Shown here piece after piece: positions 25,445 through 34,633 of a stretch of DNA of 64,000 nt. Every line of letters starts with the position of its first letter. Position 1 is the first letter of the stretch. The translations under genes were made by a program, and so were the position numbers. The stretch comes from Rhizobium sp. S152. Lineage in GTDB: Bacteria > Pseudomonadota > Alphaproteobacteria > Rhizobiales > Rhizobiaceae. Below the pieces are notes generated by a model. The model ran no database searches and was not told the origin of the DNA. It saw only the letters and a program-made list of their open reading frames with translations. The stretch spans positions 434,001-498,000 of the forward strand of contig NZ_JAUDRZ010000008.1 of the NCBI RefSeq assembly GCF_030380735.1, read 5' to 3'.

Positions 25445-27277
25445 TCAGGACTTCTTGTCGGCTGGCTTCGGCTCCACCGGGGCGGGATCGGGCTGCTTCT
25501 TGTCGGCGGCCTTGGTGTCGTCGCCGTCCTGCGGCAGACCCTTCGCGATCTTTTCCTTGATCTTCGGGATTTCGGCTTCTTCCGGATCGGAGCTGAGCGC
25601 GCGGTTCCACTGGTAGACGGCCTCGAGCTTGCGACCGACGCGCCAGTAGGCATCACCGAGGTGGTCGTTGATCGTGGCGTCGCCCGCCTTGATCTGCGCC
25701 GCCTTCTCCAACTCGGTCACGGCGTCGTCGAACTTGTTGAGGCGGTAATATGCCCAGCCGAGCGAATCGATGATGTAGCCATCGTCGGGACGTAGGTCGA
25801 CGGCCTTGCGGATCATCGTCAGCCCCTCATCGAGGTTCCGGTTCATGTCGATCCAGGAATAGCCGAGATAGTTCAGCACCTGCGGTTGGTCCGGGTTGAG
25901 GTCCAGCGCCTTGCGGAAGTTCGGCTCCGCCTGGTCCCACTTCTTCAGGCGCTCATAGGCGATGCCGCGCTGGAAGAACACGGTCCACGCGCCACGGCCT
26001 GGCAGCGGTCCGATGACCTCAACGGCCTTGTCGTAGTTGGCGGCCATCGCCGCATAGTCCTTGGCGTCCGAGAGAACGCTGCCATAGGCGAGATAGCTGC
26101 GCACATCCTTGGGGTCGGAGGTGATCAGGTCCTGCAGGTGCTTGCGGGCTTCCTCGATCTTGCCACCCTGCGCGAGCGCCAGGCCGAGTTGCAGCTCGGA
26201 AACGCGGCTCATCGGAGAGTTGTCAGGCACCTGGTTGTAGAGCGCGATGGCGCGGTCCATCTGGTTCTGCTTTTCCGCGATGCCGCCAAGCATGACCAGC
26301 AGGTCGGCGCTGTCGGGGTCGAGCGCCTTGGCGGTCTGCAGGTAGAGCGAAACGATATCCTCGGCGCCGTCACGGTTCAGCGCGCCGCCGATCGAAAAGA
26401 GGACGCCTGCGGCCCCCTGCTTGGCGGTCTGCACCTGCTGTTCCTGCTTCTCGCCTTTTTCGATGCTCTGGCGCAGCGCGTTGAGCGGCGCGTAATTGGC
26501 GATCAGGTTGTCGCCCACCGAGATCGCGTCCAGCGCCTTCTGCTTGTTGCCCTGCGAAGCCTCGAGGCGGGCAAGCGCGATCACCGCGCGCATGAAGGTA
26601 TCGGGCGCGGTCGCGCCGCCGTCCTTGTCGAGAACGGCATCGTTGAGGTTCTGGCGGGCGGCCTTGATGTCGCCGTTGACGATGGCGATGGCGCCGGCAT
26701 TGTACGACTTGAAGATGCCGACCCAATCCGGGCCCTTGATCTTCTGCGCCATGGCCAGCGCTTCCTTGCCGCGGCCGGCGCCGAGGCGTGCCCAGGCAGC
26801 CAGAAGGTCGTTCATCATCCGGTCGAGATCATTGGGACCGTTGTATTTCAGAAGCGTTTCGGCGCTCTTGAACTCGCCGCGGCGAACGGCGTCCATGCTG
26901 CGCACGATCGTGGTGATGCGCTCGACCGACGAATCCTTCTTCAGGTCGTTGGCGTATTTCACGCCATCCTGGATGTCGCCGTTGAGCAGCAGCGAGATCA
27001 TCAGCCGCTGGCGGATCTCGGGATTGCCAGGCTCGAACTGCAGCGCCTTCTTATAGAGCTCGATCGCCGTTTCATAGTCGTGGTCGACATCGGCGGTGCG
27101 GGCCGCGAGAAAGGCGCCGGCGAAGCTGTCGACGCTGTCGGGGTCGAACATCACGGTCGCGGCGGCATCGGCCGGCTTGGCCGCGTCTTCGGCATTCGCG
27201 CCACCGAGCGCTGCCAGCGATAGGACCGCTGCCAAGGCTGCGCTCGAAAGAAGACGGATGGCACGTGTCTGCCGCAT
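25445..27277 (-). CDS. Secreted tetratricopeptide repeat protein
   Basis: The 610-residue protein has a signal peptide (MRQTRAIRLLSSAALAAVLS ... GGANA). It then has many TPR-like repeats, including DYETAIELYKKALQFEPGNP, KWDQAEPNFRKALDLNPDQP and KFDDAVTELEKAAQIKAGDA, and a Lys/Pro-rich acidic tail. TPR proteins of this pattern are common in alphaproteobacterial envelopes. The function is not established. It lies directly upstream of ispE on the same strand, 6 bp apart, which suggests operon membership. Its start is 128 bp from the polyprenyl synthase stop. Confidence 0.88.
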   Translation of the reverse strand: MRQTRAIRLLSSAALAAVLSLAALGGANAEDAAKPADAAATVMFDPDSVDSFAGAFLAARTADVDHDYETAIELYKKALQFEPGNPEIRQRLMISLLLNGDIQDGVKYANDLKKDSSVERITTIVRSMDAVRRGEFKSAETLLKYNGPNDLDRMMNDLLAAWARLGAGRGKEALAMAQKIKGPDWVGIFKSYNAGAIAIVNGDIKAARQNLNDAVLDKDGGATAPDTFMRAVIALARLEASQGNKQKALDAISVGDNLIANYAPLNALRQSIEKGEKQEQQVQTAKQGAAGVLFSIGGALNRDGAEDIVSLYLQTAKALDPDSADLLVMLGGIAEKQNQMDRAIALYNQVPDNSPMSRVSELQLGLALAQGGKIEEARKHLQDLITSDPKDVRSYLAYGSVLSDAKDYAAMAANYDKAVEVIGPLPGRGAWTVFFQRGIAYERLKKWDQAEPNFRKALDLNPDQPQVLNYLGYSWIDMNRNLDEGLTMIRKAVDLRPDDGYIIDSLGWAYYRLNKFDDAVTELEKAAQIKAGDATINDHLGDAYWRVGRKLEAVYQWNRALSSDPEEAEIPKIKEKIAKGLPQDGDDTKAADKKQPDPAPVEPKPADKKS

Positions 27278-27405
27278 TAGAAAACCTCTCTCACAGGGCA
27301 GCCGGCCTCGCCCGACTGCAAAATCAGTAGAATGACTGATTCACAACAGGATGGCTTTTTTGAAGCGGCCCCGCAATAAAATCAGCCGCGATCCGTGACC
27401 GTCGA

Positions 27406-28446
27406 TTAGTTGACGCGCTCGATGCAGAAGTCGATGACTTCCATCAGGGCCGATTTCCATGCCGTGTCGGGAAGCGGCGCGAGGGCATCCCGCGCGATCG
27501 TTCCGTAATGCACGGCCCTGCCGATCGTGTCGTTCAGCGTGCCGTACTTTGTGATCAGGCCGAGAGCCCGTTCCAGGTTCTGGTCGCTGCTCTCGCCACC
27601 CTCGATCGCCTTGCGCCAGAATGCGCGCTCTTCCTCGGTACCGCGGCGGTAGGCAAGGATGACTGGCAGCGTGATCTTGCCTTCGCGGAAGTCGTCGCCG
27701 ACATTCTTGCCGAGATCGGCAGCCTTGCCGCCGTAATCCAGCACGTCGTCGACCAGCTGGAAGGCCAGCCCAAGGTTCATGCCGTAGGACTTCATGGCGT
27801 TGCGTCCGGCCTTGCCGGCATCCGCCACGATCGGGCCGACTTCGGCGGCCGCTGCAAAAAGCGCCGCCGTCTTGGCGCGGATGACCGAGAGATAGTCGTC
27901 CTCGGTGGTCTCCATGTTCTTGGCGACCGAAAGCTGCAGCACTTCGCCTTCCGCGATCACACAAGCAGCGGAAGAGAGAACGTCGAGCGCATCGAGCGAG
28001 CCGACATCGACCATCATGCGGAAGGCCTGGCCGAGCAGGAAGTCGCCGACCAGAACGCTTGCCTGGTTGCCCCAGATCATCCGGGCCGTGGATTTGCCGC
28101 GGCGCAGGTCGCTTTCATCGACGACATCGTCGTGCAGAAGCGTCGCCGTGTGCATGAACTCGACCGCGGTCGCCAGCTTGATGTGGTTTTCGCCCTTGTA
28201 GCCATAGAGCACGGAAGAGGCGAGCGTCAGCATCGGGCGCAGGCGCTTGCCGCCGGACGAGATCAGATGGTTCGCCACTTCGGGGATCATCTGCACGTCT
28301 GAACCGGCCTTCGAAAGGATCAACTGGTTGACCCGCTCCATGTCTGCCTTGGTTAGATCCACCAAAGGCTTGACGGATGCCAGTTTGTTTTTGCTTTCTT
28401 CAAGCGGTATGACCACGCCCAACGACCCGGACTCCTGTTCACTCAT
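27406..28446 (-). CDS. ispB: Polyprenyl (octa/decaprenyl) diphosphate synthase
   Basis: A trans-prenyltransferase of 346 residues that makes the ubiquinone side-chain precursor from FPP and IPP. The two aspartate-rich motifs are HDDVVDESD (first DDxxD) and FQLVDDVLDYGG (second). LISSGGKRLRPML gives the conserved GGKRLRP. Rhizobiaceae make mainly ubiquinone-10, so decaprenyl product is likely. The start ATG 28446 (MSEQESGSLG) is favoured because longer readings overlap the divergent DUF2007 gene. It works with ubiA at 53.4 kb. Confidence 0.93.
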   Translation of the reverse strand: MSEQESGSLGVVIPLEESKNKLASVKPLVDLTKADMERVNQLILSKAGSDVQMIPEVANHLISSGGKRLRPMLTLASSVLYGYKGENHIKLATAVEFMHTATLLHDDVVDESDLRRGKSTARMIWGNQASVLVGDFLLGQAFRMMVDVGSLDALDVLSSAACVIAEGEVLQLSVAKNMETTEDDYLSVIRAKTAALFAAAAEVGPIVADAGKAGRNAMKSYGMNLGLAFQLVDDVLDYGGKAADLGKNVGDDFREGKITLPVILAYRRGTEEERAFWRKAIEGGESSDQNLERALGLITKYGTLNDTIGRAVHYGTIARDALAPLPDTAWKSALMEVIDFCIERVN

Positions 28447-28531
28447 TGTTTTTGACAATAGAAAGGGGCGGCTTGAGCGGCAAGAGGCGAAATTGCCACG
28501 TCGCGTAAATTTGAAAGGGATTTCACGGCAA

Positions 28532-28759
28532 ATGCATGAACTTATCCGAGCCAACGATCCCGTTCTGCTCTCCTTCGCGGAAAGCCTGATGAAGGATGCC
28601 GGCATCCATTGCTTCATCGCCGACCAGGGCATGAGCATCCTGGAAGGCTCGCTCGGCATGCTGCCGCGCCGCCTGCTCGTCGAGGACGATCAGGCCGATC
28701 GCGCCCGCCGCATCCTCATCGACGCCGGTCTTGGCGACGAACTGCGCGAACGGAAGTGA
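28532..28759 (+). CDS. DUF2007 family small protein
   Basis: A 75-residue protein with no membrane segment. Its sequence, MHELIRANDPVLLSFAESL, DAGIHCFIADQGMSILEGSL and RRLLVEDDQADRARRIL, fits the DUF2007 (putative signal-transducing, MTD-like) family. The stop codon overlaps the GTG of the next gene by one frame step (GTGA at 28756-28759), so the methyltransferase is translated in coupled fashion. The first in-frame ATG at 28532 is used. The pairing with this methyltransferase may be conserved. Confidence 0.8.
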   Translation: MHELIRANDPVLLSFAESLMKDAGIHCFIADQGMSILEGSLGMLPRRLLVEDDQADRARRILIDAGLGDELRERK

Positions 28760-29556
28760 GCGACGCCGTGACCAGCGAGCCGACGCCCGTGACCGAAACC
28801 GTCGACGCCTTCCACCGCGGCGGTTTTCACATTCTTCAGCCGAAGGGCAGGGGCCATCGCTCCGGGATGGACGCCATGCTGCTTGCAGCGCTCGTAGACG
28901 ATGACCGTGCGATCAAGGTCGCCGATCTCGGCGCCGGCGCCGGTGCCGCGGGTCTCGCCGTTGCCTCGCGGCTGCCGAAGGCCGAGGTCGTGTTGTTCGA
29001 GCGTTCCGCCGAGATGGCCGACTATGCCCGCCGCAGTCTCGATCTCAAGGAAAACGCCCACATATTGGGCCGCGTCACTGTCATCGAGGCGGATGTGACG
29101 CTGAAGGCCAAAGCGCGCAACGATGCAGGCCTGATCGACGAAAGCTTCAATCATGTCATCCTCAACCCGCCCTTCAACGATCCCGGCGACCGCAAGACGC
29201 CGGATGCGCTGAAGGCCGAGGCGCATGCGATGACCGAGGACCTGTTCGAAAGCTGGCTGCGCACGGCCGGCGCCATCATGATCCCCGGCGGCCAGCTGTC
29301 GTTGATTGCCCGCCCGGAATCGATCGCCGAGATCATCGACGCCTGCGGTCGTCGCTTCGGCGGCATCGAGATCACCGCCATCCACCCGCGCGAAGGCGAA
29401 AACGCCGTGCGCATCCTGGTGACCGCGATCAAGGGCTCGCGCGCCCGGCTGTCGCTGCGCGCACCGCTGATCATGCATGACGATAATCGGAGCCACAAGT
29501 TCTCCCCCTTCGTCGACGACCTCAACAATGGGCGCGCGGCCTATTCGAGGCGTTAG
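28756..29556 (+). CDS. tRNA1(Val) (adenine(37)-N6)-methyltransferase-like (TrmN6)
   Basis: A 266-residue class I SAM methyltransferase. The glycine-rich motif is [20 protein letters not shown], followed by [18 protein letters not shown]. The N6-adenine MTase motif VILNPPFND (NPPF) lies at about 138. TrmN6/YfiC members modify A37 of tRNA-Val; that precise target is inferred. The start is a GTG overlapping the DUF2007 stop. It converges with mntH and overlaps it by 4 bp. Confidence 0.8.
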   Translation: MSDAVTSEPTPVTETVDAFHRGGFHILQPKGRGHRSGMDAMLLAALVDDDRAIKVADLGAGAGAAGLAVASRLPKAEVVLFERSAEMADYARRSLDLKENAHILGRVTVIEADVTLKAKARNDAGLIDESFNHVILNPPFNDPGDRKTPDALKAEAHAMTEDLFESWLRTAGAIMIPGGQLSLIARPESIAEIIDACGRRFGGIEITAIHPREGENAVRILVTAIKGSRARLSLRAPLIMHDDNRSHKFSPFVDDLNNGRAAYSRR

Positions 29557-30893
29557 CCAATCACAAAATCGAACAGCAGCTTGATGTTCAGCCCGGCGAT
29601 GATGATGGCGATCGTATAGGCGATGGCCGAGAGCCAACGGGGTGCCACGAGGTCGCCCATCTTCGTCTTGTTGGCGGTGAACATCACCAGCGGAAAGACC
29701 GCGAAGGAGAGCTGCAGGCTGAGCACGACCTGCGTCAGGATCAGAAGTTCGGCCGTGCCCGCGTCGCCATACCAGATGGTCACGAAGCCGGCCGGCACGA
29801 TGGCGATGGCGCGGGTGATCAACCGCCGGATCCAGGGCTGCAACCGGATCTTCAGGAACCCTTCCATGATGATCTGCCCGGCCATGGTGGCCGTCACCGT
29901 CGAGTTCAGGCCGCAGCATAAGAGCGCGATACCGAACAGCGTCGGCGCCAGCGCAAGACCGAGCAGCGGCGCCAGCAGCGACGAGGCTTCGCCGAGTTCG
30001 GCAACGTCGGTGCGTCCATTGGCATGAAAGGCGGCGGCCGCCAGGATCAGGATCGAGGCATTGATCAGAAGCGCGAAGCAGAGCGCCACGGTGGAATCGA
30101 TCGTCGCATAGGTCAGCGCCTCGCGCTTTTCCGGCAGGCTGTGGCCGTAGTCGCGGGTCTGCACGATGCCCGAATGCAGGTAGAGATTATGCGGCATGAC
30201 CGTGGCGCCGAGAATGCCGAGCGCCAGATAGAGCATCTCCGGATTGGAGACGATCTCGGTCGTCGGGAAGAAGCCGCGGATCACTTCGCCCCACTGCGGA
30301 TCGGCCATGAAGATCTGCACGCCGAAGCAGACGGTGATGATCCCGAGCAGCGCGATCACGAAGGCCTCGACGAAGCGGAAGCCGATCTTCTGCAGATAGA
30401 GGATGAGGAAGACGTCGAGCGCGGTGATGAGGACGCCGAGTTCGAGCGGAATGCCGAACAGCAGGTGGAGGCCGATGGCCGTGCCGATCACCTCGGCGAT
30501 ATCGGTGGCGATGATCGCGATTTCGGCGAACAGCCAGAGCGGGATCGACACCCAGCGCGGGAAGGCGTCGCGACAGGCCTGCGCCAGATCACGGCCGGAG
30601 CCGATGGCAAGGCGTGCGCAAAGCGATTGCAGCACGATCGCCATCAGGTTGGACAAGAGCGCCACCGTCAGCAGCGTATAGCCGAACTTCGAGCCGCCGG
30701 CGAGCGATGTCGACCAGTTGCCGGGGTCCATGTAGCCGACGGCCACCAGATATCCGGGGCCGACGAATGCGATGGCGCGGCGCCAGCGCGAGGCGTGCTT
30801 CTGTGTTCCGATCGAACGGTGGACATCGGCAAGCGAGGCCTCCTCGCGCTCGTGGCGCCAGCCCGTCTTGGCCTTCGGTGTCATAATGTCCAT
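29553..30893 (-). CDS. mntH: Nramp-family manganese transporter
   Basis: A proton-coupled Mn2+/Fe2+ transporter of 446 residues with about 11 membrane segments. The family signature [20 protein letters not shown] appears near 48 (DPGN), and the second metal site is [12 protein letters not shown]. Several start ATGs are possible; 30893 (MDIMTPKAK) is favoured. A Fur/Mur-like inverted repeat lies 45-65 bp upstream of it, consistent with metal-responsive repression. The end overlaps the TrmN6-like gene by 4 bp on the other strand. Confidence 0.93.
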   Translation of the reverse strand: MDIMTPKAKTGWRHEREEASLADVHRSIGTQKHASRWRRAIAFVGPGYLVAVGYMDPGNWSTSLAGGSKFGYTLLTVALLSNLMAIVLQSLCARLAIGSGRDLAQACRDAFPRWVSIPLWLFAEIAIIATDIAEVIGTAIGLHLLFGIPLELGVLITALDVFLILYLQKIGFRFVEAFVIALLGIITVCFGVQIFMADPQWGEVIRGFFPTTEIVSNPEMLYLALGILGATVMPHNLYLHSGIVQTRDYGHSLPEKREALTYATIDSTVALCFALLINASILILAAAAFHANGRTDVAELGEASSLLAPLLGLALAPTLFGIALLCCGLNSTVTATMAGQIIMEGFLKIRLQPWIRRLITRAIAIVPAGFVTIWYGDAGTAELLILTQVVLSLQLSFAVFPLVMFTANKTKMGDLVAPRWLSAIAYTIAIIIAGLNIKLLFDFVIG

Positions 30894-30937
30894 GCAGCAT
30901 CCGCCTGTTTTATCGATAGAAGCAATATGGCCGATTA

Positions 30938-30958
30938 GAATGATAATGCAAGTCATTC
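30938..30958. promoter_or_regulatory. Possible Fur/Mur-type operator upstream of mntH
   Basis: GAATGA (30938-30943) and TCATTC (30953-30958) are separated by nine bases that include TAATGCAAG. The arrangement resembles Fur-family boxes. Mur regulates Mn uptake genes in rhizobia. The assignment is by analogy. Confidence 0.45.
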
Positions 30959-31060
30959 GCAACAAGAAACTTTGCGCGCAGTTGTTTTGCGTCTCGCCCA
31001 TTGCGTTTGCCGTTGTGACGCATACATGGAGGTGACGTTTCACGCAGCCTATACGAAGGA

Positions 31061-31924
31061 ATGGGAATGGCCGGATTTTTGAGAAAATTGATGCCGAAGC
31101 GCTTCCGCAAGGAGGGCATCGTGATCCCGGTCGTCAGGCTGCAGGGCACGATCATGACCGGCGGCAGCCAGTTCCGCCCGGCGCTGAACCTTGCCTCGAC
31201 CGCGCAGACGCTAGAAAAGGCCTTCGGTTTCAAGGACGCGCCCGCCGTCGCCATCTCCATCAATTCGCCCGGCGGTTCGCCCGTTCAGTCGCGGCTGATC
31301 TTCACCCGCATCCGCGAACTGGCGCGCGAGAAGCAGAAGAAGGTCATCGTCTTCGTCGAGGATGTGGCTGCCTCCGGCGGTTACATGATCGCGCTTTCGG
31401 GCGACGAGATCATCGCCGACCCCACTTCGATCGTCGGCTCGATCGGCGTCGTCTCCGGCGGCTTCGGTTTCCCCGAGCTTCTGAAGAAGATCGGCGTCGA
31501 GCGCCGCGTCTACACGGCGGGCGAAAATAAGGTGATCCTCGATCCCTTCCAGCCGGAGAAGGAAAAGGACATCGAATATCTGAAGACCCTGCAGCTGGAG
31601 ATTCACCAGGTCTTCATCGCGATGGTGCGCGAGCGCCGCGCCGGCAAGCTGAAGGATGACGAGACGGTGTTTTCCGGCCTGTTCTGGACCGGGACGCGCG
31701 GCCTGGAACTCGGGCTGATCGACGGCCTCGGCGACATGCGCCAGGAACTGAAGAAGCGCTACGGCTCGAAAACCAAGCTCGAACTCGTGACCCCTGCAAG
31801 GGGGCTTTTCGGACGCCGCATTCCCGGCATATCATCATCGCTCGAAGGAGCCGCCTCCGGCTTCGCGGCCGGCCTTGTCGAGACCGCCGAAGACAGGGCA
31901 TTGTGGAGCCGATACGGCCTTTGA
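31061..31924 (+). CDS. S49 family signal-peptide-peptidase-like serine protease
   Basis: A 287-residue protein of the SohB/SppA (S49) family, without a clear signal peptide; the N-terminus is basic and amphipathic. It has [17 protein letters not shown], the nucleophile serine in [26 protein letters not shown], and the candidate general-base lysine in [13 protein letters not shown]. Such proteases degrade signal peptides or membrane proteins on the periplasmic side. The exact substrate is unknown. A small membrane protein follows 33 bp downstream in the same direction. Confidence 0.85.
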   Translation: MGMAGFLRKLMPKRFRKEGIVIPVVRLQGTIMTGGSQFRPALNLASTAQTLEKAFGFKDAPAVAISINSPGGSPVQSRLIFTRIRELAREKQKKVIVFVEDVAASGGYMIALSGDEIIADPTSIVGSIGVVSGGFGFPELLKKIGVERRVYTAGENKVILDPFQPEKEKDIEYLKTLQLEIHQVFIAMVRERRAGKLKDDETVFSGLFWTGTRGLELGLIDGLGDMRQELKKRYGSKTKLELVTPARGLFGRRIPGISSSLEGAASGFAAGLVETAEDRALWSRYGL

Positions 31925-31957
31925 GGCTAGGAAGACAGAAGGACGAAAACGGACGAC

Positions 31958-32149
31958 ATGCCGCAGCTTTTGATCATGGGTGTGCTCGTCCTGGGCGCCT
32001 GGCTCCTCTACCGCCGCTTCGTCGCCGAAGCGACGCGCCTTCAGGAAAGATCCCGCCGCGCCCAGAAGGAGCAGCAGACCGGAGCGATCGGCACGCTGGT
32101 GAAGGACCCGGTGACGGGAGAGTATCATTTGAAGAAGGATGAGGAGTGA
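31958..32149 (+). CDS. Small single-span membrane protein
   Basis: A 63-residue protein: MPQLLIMGVLVLGAWLLYRR forms one membrane helix, followed by a charged tail with VKDPVTGEYHLKKDEE. Its location just after the S49 protease suggests an accessory partner. The function is unknown. It converges on the parE toxin gene with only 6 bp between stops. Confidence 0.7.
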   Translation: MPQLLIMGVLVLGAWLLYRRFVAEATRLQERSRRAQKEQQTGAIGTLVKDPVTGEYHLKKDEE

Positions 32150-32155
32150 GGGGCG

Positions 32156-32470
32156 TTAGCCGCGCTCCCGAACTCGCTCCTGCCAGTTCGCGCCGCCATA
32201 GCTGACGCATAGAATGAAGACGGATTGAGCTTCGTCGTTGACAGTGAAGCAGACAACCGCCTTCTCCGATGCCGGCACGGCCCGCAAGCTGGGATAGAGG
32301 TCGCTTCGAATGCTGCCGATGTTGGGGAAGTCCGCAAGAGAACGGAGCTTACGCTCTATTTCGTTGATCTTCGTTTCAGCCACATCGTAGCCGGCATACT
32401 CGCCGACCAAAATGGTAATATCGACCAGATCGGTCTTGACCAGGGGATGGCGCGTAACCCTATACGCCAT
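32156..32470 (-). CDS. ParE/RelE-family toxin
   Basis: The 104-residue toxin of the type II pair has the ParE-like pattern YRVTRHPLVKTDLVDITILV, LADFPNIGSIRSDLYPSLRAV and VVCFTVNDEAQSVFILCVSY. ParE poisons gyrase; RelE relatives cleave mRNA. The sequence alone fits ParE best when paired with a ParD-type antitoxin. Its start overlaps the antitoxin by 11 bp, as usual for this pairing, and the neighbourhood is intact. Confidence 0.85.
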   Translation of the reverse strand: MAYRVTRHPLVKTDLVDITILVGEYAGYDVAETKINEIERKLRSLADFPNIGSIRSDLYPSLRAVPASEKAVVCFTVNDEAQSVFILCVSYGGANWQERVRERG

Positions 32471-32750
32471 GCACCTTGGCCGCCTTCCGCTCGCGAATAA
32501 GTGTTCTTATCTCATCGAACATGGTGTCGCCGTCGAAAGGAATCCTTTGATCCTCGGGCAGTTCCGCGCGCCGTCGGATTTCGTCCGCCATTCCGGCCAA
32601 CGGATCCTCGGACACACGATCAAGCATCCGCATCCGCGTCAGACCCGCGCTGATCACGTCGGATACGCTGGGGAACCGCCCGTTCTCGACAAGCTCTTCC
32701 GCATAGCGAAGATCCTCATCCGATAGGGTCACGGCGTTTTTGATATTCAT
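32460..32750 (-). CDS. ParD-like antitoxin (ribbon-helix-helix)
   Basis: A 96-residue antitoxin. The N-terminal RHH part is MNIKNAVTLSDEDLRYAEEL, with RFPSVSDVISAGLTRMRML. The remaining Arg/Glu-rich tail would wrap the toxin. I start at 32750 (MNIKN) rather than an upstream ATG at 32768. The start codon lies within the left arm of a symmetrical operator, so the complex should repress its own gene. Confidence 0.82.
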   Translation of the reverse strand: MNIKNAVTLSDEDLRYAEELVENGRFPSVSDVISAGLTRMRMLDRVSEDPLAGMADEIRRRAELPEDQRIPFDGDTMFDEIRTLIRERKAAKVHGV

Positions 32751-32794
32751 TGGCCGTCTCCAAGGCAAAGCATGCCTTGTTATAAGCCAATGAA
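32746..32794. promoter_or_regulatory. Concentric double palindrome, parDE operator
   Basis: The outer arms TTCATTGGC (32746-32754) and GCCAATGAA (32786-32794), and the inner arms CAAGGCA (32761-32767) and TGCCTTG (32773-32779), share the same centre at 32770. The left outer arm covers the parD start codon. This looks like a two-site RHH autorepression operator. Confidence 0.65.
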
Positions 32795-32913
32795 CGCTGT
32801 TTGTCCTCCCTGCAAACTGTGGGGTAAGGAGATCGCAAGGCGAAACCCTTGACCCTCACCGCCGCCCGTGGCACCTGTCGCCGCATCGAACCAATTGAAC
32901 GGCGACCAACCTC

Positions 32914-33876
32914 ATGTCCGCATCCAGCATCCCCGACCATATGAACCCGAAGCGCTCGTTCCAGGCGCTGATCCTGACCCTGCACAGCTACTGGGCGGAC
33001 AAGGGTTGCGCGGTGCTGCAGCCTTACGACATGGAAGTCGGCGCCGGCACGTTCCATCCGGCGACCACGCTGCGCGCGCTCGGCCCCAAGCCCTGGAAGG
33101 CCGCCTACGTGCAGCCCTCGCGCCGCCCGTCCGACGGCCGCTATGGCGAAAACCCGAACCGCCTGCAGCATTACTATCAGTACCAGGTCATCTTGAAGCC
33201 GAACCCGCCGAACCTGCAGGAGCTCTATCTCGGCTCGCTGAAGGCGATCGGGCTCGATCCGCTGCTGCACGATGTCCGTTTCGTCGAGGACGACTGGGAA
33301 AGCCCAACCTTGGGTGCCTGGGGTCTCGGCTGGGAGTGCTGGTGCGACGGCATGGAAGTCTCGCAGTTCACTTACTTTCAGCAGGTCTGCGGCCTCGAAT
33401 GCTCGCCTGTCGCGGGCGAGCTTACCTACGGCCTCGAGCGTCTTGCCATGTATGTCCAGGGCGTCGACAACGTCTACGACCTGAACTTCAACGGCCGCGA
33501 AGGCGACGAGAAGATCTCTTACGGCGATGTCTTCCTGCAGGCCGAACAGGAATATTCGCGCCACAACTTCGAATTCGCCAACACCGAGATGCTGCATCGT
33601 CATTTCATCGATGCCGAGAAGGAATGCCAGGCGCTTCTCGCCGCCGGCGCACCGGGTGACAGCGATAACCACAAGCTGCACAAGTGCGTCTTCCCGGCCT
33701 ACGACCAGTGCATCAAGGCCAGCCATGTCTTCAACCTCTTGGACGCGCGCGGCGTGATCTCGGTCACCGAGCGCCAGAGCTATATCCTGCGCGTGCGCAC
33801 GCTCGCCAAGGCCTGCGGTGAAGCCTTCCTCCTGACCGATGCCGGCGGCGTCAACCTCGCCAACAAGGCTGCTTGA
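32914..33876 (+). CDS. glyQ: Glycine-tRNA ligase alpha subunit
   Basis: The catalytic class II subunit of the tetrameric bacterial GlyRS, 320 residues. It begins [21 protein letters not shown] and contains [41 protein letters not shown] (motif 2 region), [10 protein letters not shown] and [13 protein letters not shown]. It adds glycine to tRNA-Gly together with GlyS, whose gene is on the opposite strand about 10 kb away. No terminator lies before lemA, 98 bp downstream. Confidence 0.97.
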   Translation: MSASSIPDHMNPKRSFQALILTLHSYWADKGCAVLQPYDMEVGAGTFHPATTLRALGPKPWKAAYVQPSRRPSDGRYGENPNRLQHYYQYQVILKPNPPNLQELYLGSLKAIGLDPLLHDVRFVEDDWESPTLGAWGLGWECWCDGMEVSQFTYFQQVCGLECSPVAGELTYGLERLAMYVQGVDNVYDLNFNGREGDEKISYGDVFLQAEQEYSRHNFEFANTEMLHRHFIDAEKECQALLAAGAPGDSDNHKLHKCVFPAYDQCIKASHVFNLLDARGVISVTERQSYILRVRTLAKACGEAFLLTDAGGVNLANKAA

Positions 33877-33973
33877 GTAAGGGCAACCGGTGAAAACACG
33901 AAGGCGGGATGACAAGCGCGGTCAACCCGCCTAGTCTCCCGGCCGACCTTTACGTCGTCCTGGGGGATTCGCG

Positions 33974-34525
33974 ATGTATATTATTCTAGGCATCATCGTC
34001 CTGATCGCGCTCTATGCGGTCTTCGTCTATAACGGCCTCGTGCGCGCACGGCAGATGGCCGAGGAAGCCTGGTCCGGCATCGACGTGCAGCTGAAGCGCC
34101 GCGCCGATCTGATCCCCAACCTGATCGAAACGGTGAAGGGCTACGCCACCCACGAGAAGACGACGCTCGAAGAGGTCGTCAAGCTCCGCAACCAGGCGCA
34201 GGCCGTTCCATCAGGCGATGTCGCCGGTCGTGCGCAGGCCGAAGGTCTGCTGGGCGCCGCCCTTGGCCGCGTCATGGCGCTTGCAGAGGCCTATCCCGAT
34301 CTCAAGGCCAACGAGAATTTCCGCGAACTGCAGACCTCGCTGGAAACCATGGAAAGCGAGATCCAGATGGCCCGCCGCTATTACAACGGTGCCGCCCGCG
34401 ATCTCAACGTCAAGGTCGAGAGCTTCCCGTCCAATCTGGTCGCCAATCAGTTCGGCTTCCAGAAACGCGAGTATTTCGAGATCACCAACGAGGCCGATCG
34501 CGCCGTTCCGAGCGTAAAGTTCTGA
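33974..34525 (+). CDS. LemA family protein
   Basis: A 183-residue protein with one N-terminal membrane helix (MYIILGIIVLIALYAVFVYNG). It continues with the LemA core RADLIPNLIETVKGYATHEK, NENFRELQTSLETMESEIQM and ARRYYNGAARDLN. It ends FPSNLVANQFGFQKREYFEI. Its role is unknown. LemA usually sits beside DUF2207 or TPM-domain membrane proteins, and here a DUF2207 gene comes next but one, after aroA. GGGGGA before the ATG supports the start. Confidence 0.92.
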   Translation: MYIILGIIVLIALYAVFVYNGLVRARQMAEEAWSGIDVQLKRRADLIPNLIETVKGYATHEKTTLEEVVKLRNQAQAVPSGDVAGRAQAEGLLGAALGRVMALAEAYPDLKANENFRELQTSLETMESEIQMARRYYNGAARDLNVKVESFPSNLVANQFGFQKREYFEITNEADRAVPSVKF

Positions 34526-34633
34526 TCCCGAAAGTTCTGATAACAGGCATTTGCCTTTGCTGAAAAGCTGCTATGAGCAGGGCATGATAACGGCCTGACA
34601 TGGCCGTTGCGCAAAGACGGAAAAGACAAGGTA

